In this document: one piece after another, positions 16,675 to 25,640 of the stretch
Layout: every line of letters begins with the position of its first letter
Position numbering within the stretch: the stretch's first letter is position 1
DNA from: an uncultured cyanobacterium
GTDB lineage: Bacteria; Cyanobacteriota; Cyanobacteriia; Cyanobacteriales; Nostocaceae
Length of the DNA: 59,641 bases
Assembly: GCA_903903925.1 (NCBI GenBank)
Contig: CAIVAU010000147.1
Coordinates: 1 to 59,641 of the forward strand
Reading direction: 5' to 3'
Notes under the pieces: model-generated
The model's input: the letters and a program-made list of their open reading frames with translations, nothing else
Told to the model about the DNA's origin: nothing
Databases searched by the model: none
Translations under genes and position numbers: made by a program

Positions 16675-17283
16675 GTGAATTCACCTGCACGCTCTAAAAA
16701 ACCTAAGTCCCAACCTAGCCCGAAGCAAGCTGTTCCAGCAAAAGTCTTTCACTGGCTCAATATCATTAGCCTAGTCTTGATGATAACTAGCGGACTACAG
16801 ATTTACAATTCTAATCCTGTTTTTGGTGGACGAGGAGGCTGGCATGTTCCAAGCTTATTTTTATTAGGGGGTTGGCTGGCTGGGGGTAGACATTGGCACT
16901 TTGCGGCAATGTGGTTATTTGCGTTTAATCTACTCTGGTACGGCATTTATATATTGATTGATCGTCGCTGGAAAAGTCGGTTTGTAAGCGGTAAAGATAT
17001 CAAGGCGCTACAGACAGGTCAAAACCCCAAGCGTAAAACTTATGCGTGGCATCGGTTAATTTATACTGCCATTATTCCTGTCTTGCTACTTGCTGTGTTG
17101 AGTGGGCTGGGAATGTACAAACCAGTTCAATTCCACTGGATTGTTGATTTGTTTGGCAGTTGGCAGGCACTGCGAATTGTTCATTTCATTACAGTACCAA
17201 CAGTGCTAGTCTTTTTGATCGCCCATTCCCTATTGGGTCTTAAGGTGGGAGGTCAACGTCTGATTCAGTCAATTTTCTGGTAG
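16675..17283 (+). CDS. Membrane b-type cytochrome (cytochrome b561/hydrogenase-cytochrome-b-like)
   Basis: I chose the GTG at 16675 (VNSPARSKKPK), giving 202 aa. Upstream in-frame sequence would translate a gagcaggg repeat and looks non-coding. Four membrane helices carry His residues suited to haem b, in KVFHWLNIISL, WHFAAMWLF, YAWHRLIYTA and IVHFITVPT. Such cytochromes pass electrons from quinol to periplasmic enzymes. It lies 9 bp before a Tat-exported molybdopterin enzyme, so the two probably form a membrane-bound oxidoreductase of MsrPQ-like layout. Confidence 0.8.
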   Translation: MNSPARSKKPKSQPSPKQAVPAKVFHWLNIISLVLMITSGLQIYNSNPVFGGRGGWHVPSLFLLGGWLAGGRHWHFAAMWLFAFNLLWYGIYILIDRRWKSRFVSGKDIKALQTGQNPKRKTYAWHRLIYTAIIPVLLLAVLSGLGMYKPVQFHWIVDLFGSWQALRIVHFITVPTVLVFLIAHSLLGLKVGGQRLIQSIFW

Positions 17284-17292
17284 AGGTTCCCC

Positions 17293-18015
17293 ATGCTTCC
17301 AAATCAAGGTTTTCCGCGTTCGTTACGCCGCCGCCGCTTTCTACAACTCTCTGGACTCTCTAGTATCAGCTTGCTGTTGGGTGGCTGTGGTACACCTCTG
17401 TATGATGATATTCTCAACAAAGCCTCTGAACCTTTTAACCAACGGGTAGAAACTTTACTCTTCAATCCTCAAAAGCCTGCACCTGAATTCCCTGCTAGTG
17501 CGATCCAGCCAAATGCCTTGCTGGTTAATACATTTAACTCTGTCCCAGACATTGATCCAGAGACATTTCGTCTAATTATTGATGGTGAGGTCAACCACCC
17601 ACTCAGCCTTAGTATGACACAACTGCAACGGATGCCCTTAACCTCTATGATTATTCGCCACGTTTGTGTCGAAGGCTGGGCGGCGATCGTGCAATGGGGT
17701 GGGGTACGCTTACGGGATCTGATGTATTTGGCTCAACCTAAAGCCAATGCTCGTTACGTTTACTTCCAGTCAGCGGATAATTATTACGAAACCTGGGATC
17801 TCGCTTCCGCCGTGCATCCCCAAACATTGATGGCTTATCAGAAAAATGGTCAGCCCCTATCAGATGACAATGGTGCACCTATACGTGTGGCTTCCCCAAT
17901 CAAGCTGGGTTACAAGCAAAGTAAATGGGTCACTCGCATTACCCTAGCTAATCATTTGCCACCTAAGAAGGGCTACTGGGAGGATCAGGGGTATGAGTGG
18001 TACGGGGGACTGTAG
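17293..18015 (+). CDS. Tat-exported molybdopterin oxidoreductase, sulfite oxidase/MsrP family
   Basis: The 240-aa product has a twin-arginine signal (RRRRFLQLSG, residues 12-21) followed by a lipobox-like LLLGGC. The catalytic domain contains Cys125 in RHVCVEGWAAIVQW, the expected molybdenum ligand of the sulfite oxidase fold, and ends with the family motif YWEDQGYEWYGGL. The substrate could be sulfite, protein methionine sulfoxide or something else. Together with the b-type cytochrome 9 bp upstream, it resembles membrane-anchored periplasmic reductases. The cofactor genes moaE and moaA are also in this window. Confidence 0.88.
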   Translation: MLPNQGFPRSLRRRRFLQLSGLSSISLLLGGCGTPLYDDILNKASEPFNQRVETLLFNPQKPAPEFPASAIQPNALLVNTFNSVPDIDPETFRLIIDGEVNHPLSLSMTQLQRMPLTSMIIRHVCVEGWAAIVQWGGVRLRDLMYLAQPKANARYVYFQSADNYYETWDLASAVHPQTLMAYQKNGQPLSDDNGAPIRVASPIKLGYKQSKWVTRITLANHLPPKKGYWEDQGYEWYGGL

Positions 18016-18019
18016 GGTA

Positions 18020-18250
<231 letters not shown>

Positions 18251-18344
18251 ATTAGAAGTTATTAGGATCTGGGTTTTGTACATCTTCCTTATTGCCAGTC
18301 TAAAATAGTAGCCTGGACGAGGATTAGCCAAAATTTGCGATTTT

Positions 18345-19820
18345 ATGACTTCTTCAGCTTTAGTAAAAACTGAGTACGAGGCGATTATTGGTCTAGAGAC
18401 CCATTGTCAACTGAGTACTAACACTAAGATTTTCTCTACTAGCTCTACCGCATTTGGTGCTGACCCCAATACTAACATTGACCCGGTTTGCATGGGTTTG
18501 CCTGGGGTGTTACCTGTTCTGAACGAAAAGGTGCTAGAGTATGCTGTCAAAGCCGGCTTAGCATTGAATTGCCAAATAGCAAAATATAGCAAATTTGACC
18601 GCAAGCAATATTTCTATCCTGACTTACCCAAAAATTACCAAATTTCTCAATATGACTTGCCGATCGCTGAACATGGTTGGTTGGAAATTGAGTTAGTTGG
18701 TGCAGACGGTAATTCAACCCGGAAAAGGATTGGCATCACGCGCCTCCATATGGAGGAGGATGCTGGAAAATTAGTCCATGCTGGTAGCGATCGCCTTTCA
18801 GGTTCCACTTACTCTCTAGTAGACTACAACAGAGCTGGTGTGCCATTGGTGGAAATTGTCTCGGAACCTGACCTGCGTTCTGGACAAGAAGCTGCTGAAT
18901 ATGCTCAAGAATTACGCCGAATTTTACGCTATCTCGGTGTGAGTGATGGCAACATGCAGGAAGGATCTCTACGTTGCGATGTCAATATCTCCGTTCGCCC
19001 TATAGGACAAGAGAAGTTTGGCACAAAAGTGGAAATCAAAAATATGAACTCCTTCAACGCTATTCAACGGGCGATAGAATACGAAATTGAGCGGCAAGTC
19101 GCAGCGGTGGAAGCTGGGGAACGCATTGTACAAGAAACTCGTCTGTGGGAAGAAGGCACTCAACGCACAATTAGTATGCGGGTTAAGGAAGGTTCCAGCG
19201 ATTACCGCTACTTCCCTGAACCAGATTTAGGTCCAATTGAGGTTAGTGAGGAAACATTAGCAACGTGGCGCAGCGAACTGCCAGAACTACCTGCACAGAA
19301 ACGCTCTCGTTATGAAAGTGAGTTGGGGCTTTCGACTTACGATACGCGGGTGTTAACAGAGGATTTGACAGTTTCTCAGTATTTTGAAGCGGCGATCGCC
19401 AGTGGTGCTAATCCCAAACAAGCCGCTAACTGGATTACACAGGATATTGCTGCCTACCTGAATAAGCAAAAACTCGGGATCACGGAAATTGCCCTGACAC
19501 CCACAAATTTAGCTAAGACAATCACTCTCATTGAAAAGGGCACTATTAGCAATAAACAAGCCAAAGACAAGCTATCAGACTTACTCAATGGTCGTTCTCC
19601 TGACGAAGTTTTTCAAGGGGAAGAGAAAATTTCTGACTCTAGCGTACTCGAACCGATCATCGATCAAGTCATAGCCGCAAATCCCAAAGAACTTGAAAAG
19701 TATAAAAGCGGCAAAACTAGCCTTAAAGGCTTCTTTGTTGGGCAGGTGCTTAAACAAACCGGAGGACGTGCCGACCCCAAGCTCACAAACGAGTTGGTTG
19801 ACAAAAAGCTGAATGGCTAG
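18345..19820 (+). CDS. gatB: Aspartyl/glutamyl-tRNA amidotransferase subunit B
   Basis: The 491-aa product is a full-length GatB. It begins with the amidotransferase motif YEAIIGLETHCQLSTNTKIF, carries the DYNRAGVPLVEIVSEPD motif and the YFPEPDLGPI motif, and ends with a YqeY-like tail domain (FFVGQVLKQTGGRADPKL). GatB phosphorylates misacylated Glu-tRNA(Gln) or Asp-tRNA(Asn) and helps convert it to the Gln or Asn form with GatA and GatC, which are not in this window. Start and stop match family length. Confidence 0.98.
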   Translation: MTSSALVKTEYEAIIGLETHCQLSTNTKIFSTSSTAFGADPNTNIDPVCMGLPGVLPVLNEKVLEYAVKAGLALNCQIAKYSKFDRKQYFYPDLPKNYQISQYDLPIAEHGWLEIELVGADGNSTRKRIGITRLHMEEDAGKLVHAGSDRLSGSTYSLVDYNRAGVPLVEIVSEPDLRSGQEAAEYAQELRRILRYLGVSDGNMQEGSLRCDVNISVRPIGQEKFGTKVEIKNMNSFNAIQRAIEYEIERQVAAVEAGERIVQETRLWEEGTQRTISMRVKEGSSDYRYFPEPDLGPIEVSEETLATWRSELPELPAQKRSRYESELGLSTYDTRVLTEDLTVSQYFEAAIASGANPKQAANWITQDIAAYLNKQKLGITEIALTPTNLAKTITLIEKGTISNKQAKDKLSDLLNGRSPDEVFQGEEKISDSSVLEPIIDQVIAANPKELEKYKSGKTSLKGFFVGQVLKQTGGRADPKLTNELVDKKLNG

Positions 19821-20010
19821 GTGTTGTGCTGACAGTATTATAACTTACACACGCTCTAGCAAGCTTGTTCAAAAAAAGTCTTGCAATACCTCGTTTCCAG
19901 GCTCTTCCTGGGAATGCAATCTAAGAGTCTCTGCCTCCAATTGCCAACACAGTCTAGGGGTTATTCCGGTTATATCTTTACAGTATCTTTAGAAAAAAAC
20001 CATAAAAGAT

Positions 20011-20043
20011 GGGTGTCACCCCTCATGCCTAAAATGATATACT
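20011..20043 (+). promoter_or_regulatory. Promoter of element C with palindrome at -35
   Basis: A perfect GGGTG-T-CACCC palindrome (20011-20021) precedes a TATACT -10 hexamer (20038-20043) by 16 bp. Copy D has the same layout with the same spacing. Confidence 0.55.
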
Positions 20044-20049
20044 CTGCTA

Positions 20050-20102
20050 AGTAGATGCACCCTGATGATCTGGAGAGCTACCCAAGTGGCTCTCCTTTTT
20101 TT
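20050..20102 (+). ncRNA. Element C: candidate small RNA, about 53 nt
   Basis: GATGCACCCT (20054-20063) stands 10 bp after the -10 hexamer. It is followed by GATGATCT and a 10-bp stem (GGAGAGCTAC with GTGGCTCTCC, loop CCAA, 20072-20095) and seven T. This is an intrinsic terminator within about 50 nt of the inferred transcription start. Compared with D, the stem changes A-U to G-U and C to U at the base without losing pairing. Confidence 0.65.
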
Positions 20103-20516
20103 ATGATTCCCCTCCCCTGCCCCCCTGCCCCCCTGCCCCTTTTAGCCGGCTTGAAATTATAACAAGTTGCATTCAGAGGAGGATGCGGCAAACAGGGTAA
20201 GTTCTTTGAACACAAGTTGGTATAATCGTTCGTCTGTAAAAATGACAATGATAAGTATGGACTGACAAGAAAATAGGTGTAAGGGTCTACGGGAAGTCCT
20301 CAGTAAAACGGCAAATTCCAACGTTAGAGTTCCCTTAAACCACTAAACCTCTGTTAAAGTAGTGACATGGAAATTTCCTGTCGTCGTCAATGCTCACTAT
20401 TTTATTTTTCTTTCTCCAAGTATTAATTAAGTCACTGAGAAAAGAGAACGAGTATGTGTCAGTATTGTGTTATGTCAAAAATTTCTTAAGATTTTTTTTA
20501 CAAAAATATAAATGAA

Positions 20517-20549
20517 GGGTGACACCCCTCATCCCTAAAATGCTATAAT
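20517..20549 (+). promoter_or_regulatory. Promoter of element D with palindrome at -35
   Basis: A perfect GGGTG-A-CACCC palindrome (20517-20527) precedes a consensus TATAAT (20544-20549) by 16 bp. The palindrome sits where a -35 box or operator would lie, so a regulator may bind it. Confidence 0.6.
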
Positions 20550-20555
20550 CTGATA

Positions 20556-20606
20556 CGAAGATGCACCCTGATGATCTGGAGAGCTGCCCAAGTGGCTCTC
20601 TTTTTT
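20556..20606 (+). ncRNA. Element D: candidate small RNA, about 51 nt
   Basis: GATGCACCCT (20560-20569) is followed by GATGATCT, a 10-bp stem (GGAGAGCTGC with GTGGCTCTCT, loop CCAA, 20578-20601) and six T. Promoter, 5' motif, hairpin and T-run all match element C 506 bp upstream. The reading frame from the ATG inside the motif differs between families, so an RNA product is more likely than a peptide. Confidence 0.68.
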
Positions 20607-20744
20607 CTCTTTTAGTCAAAAGTTAATAGCTATTGGTTAGTTGTGAGTGGCAAAGAAGTATTAACAACTAACAACTAATAATTAAGAAGCAACAAAAGCT
20701 TGATATAATCGCTCCTCAAGCAACTCGATAGTTGTGGGGAACGA

Positions 20745-22058
20745 ATGATGACAGACTGGCAAGAAATTACTGGTGGTGTAACGGCACCTAGAGGATATAG
20801 GGCAGCTGGCATTACAGCTGGACTAAAACGTTCAGGATCGCCGGATTTGGCTCTGATAATATCAGAGGTGGATGCGATCGCCGCAGGGGTATTTACCACA
20901 AATCAAGTGAAAGCTGCCTGTGTGGATTATTGCCGCCAGCGCTTGCACGCAAAGCAAAGTGCTCGTGCTATTTTGTGCAATGCTGGACAAGCAAACGCAG
21001 GTACAGGGACTCCAGGTTGGTTAGATGCTCTAGAAAGCGCGATGATGTTAGAACAAGCACTAAACATACCCTCAGAATCTGTGCTATTAGCTTCTACTGG
21101 TGTGATTGGGAAAAGAATTCCCATGGAAAAACTCAAAGCAGGAATTCCTAAACTGATTGCAGCCCTCTCAGAAACAGGTTCAGATGCAGCAGCAGGTGCG
21201 ATTATCACCACAGACTTAGTACCAAAATCTATTGCCCTTGAGACAACTGTAGGCGATCGCCCGGTACGCATTGGTGGCATTGCCAAAGGTTCTGGGATGA
21301 TTCATCCGAATATGGCAACCATGTTGGCATTTGTCACCTGTGATGCAGCAGTCTCACCCGGACTATGGCAGCAAATGTTAAGCCGGGCAGCCGATAGAAG
21401 CTTTAATTCCATCACGGTTGATGGTGATACGAGTACCAACGACAGTTTGATTGCCCTGGCGAATGGTCAATCCCGCACCCCAGCAATTACTGATATGGGG
21501 GCAGAGGCAGAAAAATTAGAGGCAATGTTAACAGCAGTTTGCCAGCATTTGGCGAAGGCGATCGCCCGTGACGGTGAAGGAGCTACCTGTTTGATAGAAG
21601 TGCTTGTGACTGGTGCAAGTGATGAACAGTCAGCCCGTAAAATTGCCAAAACTATTGCTGGTTCGTCCTTAGTCAAGTCTGCTATTTTTGGGCGCGATCC
21701 CAACTGGGGACGTATCGCCGCTGCGGCTGGACGTGCAGATGTGCCTTTTGAGCAAGAAAGCCTGAGAATTCAGTTAGGGGATTTTTTGCTGATGGAAAAT
21801 GGTCAACCACTCTCATTTGATCGCGCAGCAGCAAGTCTCTATTTGAAACAAGCAGCAGATGCGGCTTTGCCAAAGGATGTGACTGCTACTAATATGAGTA
21901 ACGATTTGTCCATTGACCGCAACACAGTTAAAACTCAACGGCTAGACAATCCAGTGATTATTGCTGTTAGTATCGGCAATGGTCATGGTGCAAGTCGGGC
22001 TTGGGGTTGTGACTTAAGTTATGATTACGTGAAGATTAACGCGGAATATACAACTTGA
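20745..22058 (+). CDS. argJ: Bifunctional glutamate N-acetyltransferase/ornithine acetyltransferase
   Basis: The 437-aa product is a full-length ArgJ. The self-cleavage site is the Ala-Thr junction in GMIHPNMATMLAF, which frees Thr192 as the nucleophile of the beta subunit. DGDTSTNDS and FGRDPNWGRIAAAAGRA are also typical. ArgJ moves the acetyl group from N-acetylornithine to glutamate, and in bifunctional forms also uses acetyl-CoA, in arginine synthesis. Two adjacent ATGs are possible starts. Upstream lie the two candidate sRNA units C and D. Confidence 0.97.
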   Translation: MMTDWQEITGGVTAPRGYRAAGITAGLKRSGSPDLALIISEVDAIAAGVFTTNQVKAACVDYCRQRLHAKQSARAILCNAGQANAGTGTPGWLDALESAMMLEQALNIPSESVLLASTGVIGKRIPMEKLKAGIPKLIAALSETGSDAAAGAIITTDLVPKSIALETTVGDRPVRIGGIAKGSGMIHPNMATMLAFVTCDAAVSPGLWQQMLSRAADRSFNSITVDGDTSTNDSLIALANGQSRTPAITDMGAEAEKLEAMLTAVCQHLAKAIARDGEGATCLIEVLVTGASDEQSARKIAKTIAGSSLVKSAIFGRDPNWGRIAAAAGRADVPFEQESLRIQLGDFLLMENGQPLSFDRAAASLYLKQAADAALPKDVTATNMSNDLSIDRNTVKTQRLDNPVIIAVSIGNGHGASRAWGCDLSYDYVKINAEYTT

Positions 22059-22190
22059 GGAAGTTAAGTGAAGGCGGAGCAATAGCTAATAAATGGTGTA
22101 GTGTGAGAATTACAAGAGGGACGGCTTGTCTCTCAGGGCTTTTGTCTTCACGTCCCTGCTGTACTCGTGGGTTAGAGTTGTAAATCTCGG

Positions 22191-22210
22191 AGCGGTGATC
22201 AGTCACCGCT
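22191..22210. terminator. Palindrome downstream of argJ
   Basis: AGCGGTGA and TCACCGCT form a perfect 8-bp stem with loop TCAG. There is no T-run, so termination is uncertain, and it may be a dispersed repeat. The rest of 22059-22342 holds nothing recognised. Confidence 0.4.
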
Positions 22211-22342
22211 TCGCTACAACTGGCTCAGTTGTCTGAAACATTTCATAGAAACTTTTTTAGACAACAATATCAATCAACAACTTGGAATTGTTTGAATTGA
22301 TCATATGTAACTTGATGAATTATAACAACACTGTATTTTCGA

Positions 22343-24043
22343 TTAATAATTTTGGAGGAGGCAAAATTTGTACTTTTGATTATCATTATCATTAGGTGTA
22401 CATTGTTTTTTTACTTGAACTAAGACGCCAATCTTATGATTAATTTTGCGATCATGTAAGTTATCAAATTGCACTGGGGCTGTAGTACCATCGACTGGAA
22501 AATTAAGAGATGACGATGACACTGAAAAATTAGGAGATGACAAGGTATTATATAATCCATTGCGAGTAGGATTCTGTCTCAGTGCTTCCACAACTGCCTC
22601 AGCTGCGTCATATGTTGCAGCTGTGCGCCAACCCACAGATTTAGTTCTCCAAAATTTGTTAGATTCTTCCTTAAAAAGCATGGTAAATATGTCTATATGG
22701 GAAGATACAGCTAAGACCATATTCTCAGCATTATCGCCCTTGACTTCAGAAGATAATTTATCATCACTGTACAAAGCATCTCCACCTAATAAAGGTAGTT
22801 TCTTGAGATTAAGGTCAATAGCTTCAGAAGCTTGTTTTGCAGAGGCAGAACCAAGAGCCAGCATCAGAAATTTTGCGTTTGAAGCTTGGCTGATACAATC
22901 AACTACATGCGTTCCATATATATCACAGGAAATCACCTGTTGTCCAGGAAATTTTCTCTCAAATGCGTCTTTAAGAGATAAGCTATATGACTGTTGAGAG
23001 TCGTAAATAATAGCTGGTTGTTCAGAACCGTGAATTGTCTGAGAATATTGAAATAACTTTTCAGCTGCAACTGAGTTGGAAGGAGCAGTGCGAAAAACGT
23101 ATTTACTCAAATCAAATTCATAGCCAGATTGGCTGCGTTTAGGCTGTCTGTCGGCGGTACTTACGGGAGAAACTGCAACCAGTTGTTGAGTTTCATAAAC
23201 TTTTCCTGAATATAGAGCAACATCACTTGTAAAAGGACCAACAACACCTAAGACTTCACCCTTGAAACTATCTCCTGGAATCTTATTGTCTCCTAAATGC
23301 TTGGCTACTCGTTTGCCTATCTCTACGTCATTGTCGTCCCTGGCAATTATCACTTGCAACAGTCGTCCTTTGATACCTTTGTTTTGATTAAAGTTATCTT
23401 GAACATGAGCAACTCCACGTAGCATTTCTTGAGAACGGTCATTATATAAATCTTGACCATTTGTTGGAATAACGGCTGCAATTGTTATGGGGTTACCTTG
23501 GTTAGCCTTGGCATTGTTGAGGAAAATAAGGGTTTCTGGATCAACATAACATTCTCGAGGAGCTCGTTTAAATAAATTTATAGCATCTTGAAAGTGTTGA
23601 GCAGCGGGCTGAAACTGTTGAACAGCGAAGGCTTGCATTCCCTGATTCTTTTCAGAAAACGGCTTTTTACATTGAGGTCTGGGATCTTGCTTAAGCAGAG
23701 ACTGTTCTCCTCTTGTAAAGTAATCTGCAGCAAGTGGCACTGGAGGAGTTAGTAGCTGAATAAATTTATTGAAATATAAAAATAATGGTTGTTTAAAAAA
23801 AATGAAGACTATCAAGGTTATGATTGCTAGTAATAAAGGTTTTCTCAGCCTATGATTCCATATATTTTGTATATATCGTAGTGGCTTTATGAATATTAGC
23901 TTTTTTTCTATTCGCTTAATTGAGGTTTCTGCATCTTGAGTAATTTGATCCGACTGTGAAGCTCTGCGTATAGACCACCATAAGTTTCGTGCCTTCTCTA
24001 ATTCTCCTTTTAATTCTGCCTTTTGTAAAGAAGGAGTCTGGCT
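22343..24043 (-). pseudogene. Periplasmic-binding-protein-like (Peripla_BP_6) membrane protein, 5' end lost
   Basis: The frame is open from 24043 but has no ATG, GTG or TTG until a TTG at 23815, which falls inside a membrane helix. The conceptual product has a charged region (KAELKGELEKARNLWW), a helix (LLLAIITLIVFIFF), a short TPR-like stretch (GMQAFAVQQFQPAAQHFQDAINLF), and a full branched-chain-amino-acid-type ligand-binding domain (ITIAAVIPTNGQ, GVVGPFTSDVALYSGKV, AATYDAAEAVVEAL). This layout is typical of cyanobacterial EAD or NACHT-associated sensors, from memory. The true N-terminus appears replaced by an out-of-frame DUF262 gene start at 24027-24149. If translated from 23815, a 490-aa protein would still be made. 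Confidence 0.6.
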
Positions 24044-24149
24044 TTATATCTTCAATCGAGATAGTTTCTTTTTTCTTGCCAGAGTTAATATTGTCCTCTA
24101 CCTCAAAATCTTCTCTTGGTATCAAAGCATCCAGATTAACCTTAGCCAT
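24027..24149 (-). pseudogene. 5' fragment of a DUF262 (GmrSD-like) gene
   Basis: MAKVNLDALIPREDF, a GKKKETISIED segment and PDSFF match the N-terminus of DUF262 family proteins as I recall them. After PDSFF the family pattern stops and the frame runs into the neighbouring pseudogene out of frame, ending at 23916. Only about 41 residues of the original gene remain, so this is a deletion scar. Confidence 0.5.
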
Positions 24150-24185
24150 AACAGTTCCTATAAAAGCAATTGTATTGTAGCAAAT

Positions 24186-24320
24186 GTCTTAAGTGACTTA
24201 GCCGACAAACTGCCACCGGAATTATTGCCCGAAGCACTGGCGGCTACCAAATTGATTCAGGATGAGTCTAATCGCACCGATGCTCTTGGGGATGTTATTG
24301 CGGGCCGTAGTGTATTATGA
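24186..24320 (+). pseudogene. Fragment of a HEAT-like repeat protein
   Basis: The conceptual translation reads VLSDLADKLPPELLPEALAA and continues KLIQDESNRTDALGDVIAG. This is the repeat unit seen in tandem in large cyanobacterial NACHT or WD40-type proteins, from memory. There is no start codon and only about one repeat, so it is a remnant. It directly precedes the TA gene at 24354. Confidence 0.5.
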
Positions 24321-24353
24321 TAGAGTCACGTTCAATTTCTCATCGGATGAATT

Positions 24354-24590
24354 ATGGTAAACTGGTCTTTGACCGTTTCAGATGATATTGATCAGTCCGT
24401 GCGCCGATTTCTGGCGGAGCAAGACGGCGAAGAAAGGGATATGGCAGTTTTTGTCGAAAAGGCGGTAAGGCGGGAATTGTTTGACCAGAAATTACAAGCC
24501 ATCAAAAACCGTAATGCGCAGTATTCGCAGCAGGACATTATGGAGACGGTTGATGAAGCGTTGAGCAACGTGCGTGCGTCTTGTTCTTGA
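24354..24590 (+). CDS. Ribbon-helix-helix-like antitoxin of a PIN toxin
   Basis: The 78-aa product (WSLTVSDDIDQSVRRFLAEQ) looks like an RHH-type antitoxin with a helical, toxin-binding C-terminus ending in DIMETVDEALSNVR. It overlaps the PIN-domain gene by 17 bp and precedes it, the usual antitoxin-toxin order. Its base composition is GC-richer than the fragments upstream. It is expected to neutralise the PIN ribonuclease and repress the operon. Confidence 0.78.
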   Translation: MVNWSLTVSDDIDQSVRRFLAEQDGEERDMAVFVEKAVRRELFDQKLQAIKNRNAQYSQQDIMETVDEALSNVRASCS

Positions 24591-24990
24591 TAGTAATCTC
24601 TTCATCAGCAGCTTGATCACTGTTGATACGCCGCCCGACTTGCTCTGTCGGCAGTGGCGGGCCCGAAACTTTGACCTTATTACCAGTCGTGAGCAGATCA
24701 CCGAAGTTTTGCGGGTCACAGGTTATGTAAAATTACAAAAGTATTTCACCCCGGAGCAGGCGGCGGATTTGCTCAAGGACTTGCATTACTTTAGTGAGGT
24801 TGTGACCTTAGGGGATGTGCCTGCTATTTCTAAAGACCCTGCCGACAACCTCATCATTGCAACGGCCCTGGCCGGGGAGGCGGATTATCTTGTCACTGGG
24901 GATAAGCGGGATTTGCTGCATCTGGGCAAGGTAGAAGGCATTCCCATCATTACGGCACGGCAAGCCTTAGAAAAGCTGGAAAAAGACTGA
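24574..24990 (+). CDS. PIN-domain toxin (ribonuclease)
   Basis: The 138-aa product starts at a GTG inside the antitoxin gene (RLVLDSNLFISSLI). Acidic PIN residues are present in LDSNLFIS, EVLRVTG, KDPADNLIIATAL and ADYLVTGDKRDLL. It belongs to the putative toxin PIN family of COG1569 type. PIN toxins are Mg-dependent ribonucleases that cut RNA. All expected acidic positions are present, so it is probably active. Confidence 0.88.
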   Translation: MRLVLDSNLFISSLITVDTPPDLLCRQWRARNFDLITSREQITEVLRVTGYVKLQKYFTPEQAADLLKDLHYFSEVVTLGDVPAISKDPADNLIIATALAGEADYLVTGDKRDLLHLGKVEGIPIITARQALEKLEKD

Positions 24991-25072
24991 AAAGCCTTGG
25001 ATAAAGATTTATAGTAATAGTTAGTATCTATTACTAGAATACGTTCAGTTAAGGATATGGAGGAGCCTGAAC

Positions 25073-25300
25073 ATGGCTGGGAGTTATTCCGTAGGGGAAC
25101 ATTTCGACAATTTTATCAAGGCACAGGTCGCCTCTGGACGTTACAATAACGAGAGCGAAGTTGTCCGCGATGCCTTGAGACAGGCAGAACTGCGAGAAGC
25201 AAAATTAGTTCTTTTGCGCGAGCATGTGACAAAGGCTATCGAACAAGGGGGAGAATATACCGATGATGATATCGCCGCCATGCTGGCAGCGGACATATAA
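25073..25300 (+). CDS. parD: ParD-type antitoxin
   Basis: The 75-aa product shows the ParD pattern: VGEHFDNFIKAQVASGRYNN, then SEVVRDALRQAELREAKL and an acidic C-terminal tail. The RHH N-terminus binds operator DNA and the tail covers the ParE toxin. The ATG is preceded by a GGAGG-like site. The toxin gene follows 11 bp downstream. Confidence 0.92.
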   Translation: MAGSYSVGEHFDNFIKAQVASGRYNNESEVVRDALRQAELREAKLVLLREHVTKAIEQGGEYTDDDIAAMLAADI

Positions 25301-25311
25301 CGGTAGAACTG

Positions 25312-25614
25312 ATGTATGAATTACGTTACCTGGAGCAGGCTAAAACCGACCTACTTCGCATAAAACGCTACATTGCCAGAGAAAGCGGCAGTAATGAACT
25401 GGCGCTCAAATACACAGAGAAATTGCGGCAACAATGCCGGAAAATTGCCGATCTACCCGGCACGATGGGAAGGGCAAGGCCTGAATTGATGGAAGGAGTA
25501 CGCAGCTTCCCCCATGACAATTATGTTATCCTGTTCAGGTATAGCGATTCCGTGCTTGAGATTATTTCGATTATTGAGGGACACCGGGACATTGAGGAAT
25601 TGTTTCGACAGTAA
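25312..25614 (+). CDS. parE: ParE-type toxin
   Basis: The 100-aa RelE/ParE-fold product begins MYELRYLEQAKTDLLRIKRY and carries MGRARPELMEGVRSFPHDNY and ILFRYSDSVLEIISIIEGHRD, typical of ParE. Family members poison DNA gyrase; this is inferred. It follows parD and ends before the convergent pentapeptide gene. Confidence 0.92.
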   Translation: MYELRYLEQAKTDLLRIKRYIARESGSNELALKYTEKLRQQCRKIADLPGTMGRARPELMEGVRSFPHDNYVILFRYSDSVLEIISIIEGHRDIEELFRQ

Positions 25615-25640
25615 GATGGCGTCGGCCCTTATCTATAACG

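Larger units (their letters stand above)
19821..20744. other. Long intergenic region carrying two candidate sRNA units
   Basis: No protein gene is supported in 924 bp. The region contains elements C and D of the GATGCACCCT family (20011-20102 and 20517-20606). It also has a C-rich tract at 20107-20140, and near 19890-19950 a sequence resembling degraded dispersed repeats. The last 60 bp before argJ lack a clear Shine-Dalgarno sequence. Confidence 0.6.

Noticed and set aside
20054..20102. Short ORF starting MHP within elements A-D
   Set aside because: The peptides differ after the third residue, and the frames run through the terminator hairpin. RNA structure, not peptide sequence, is conserved.
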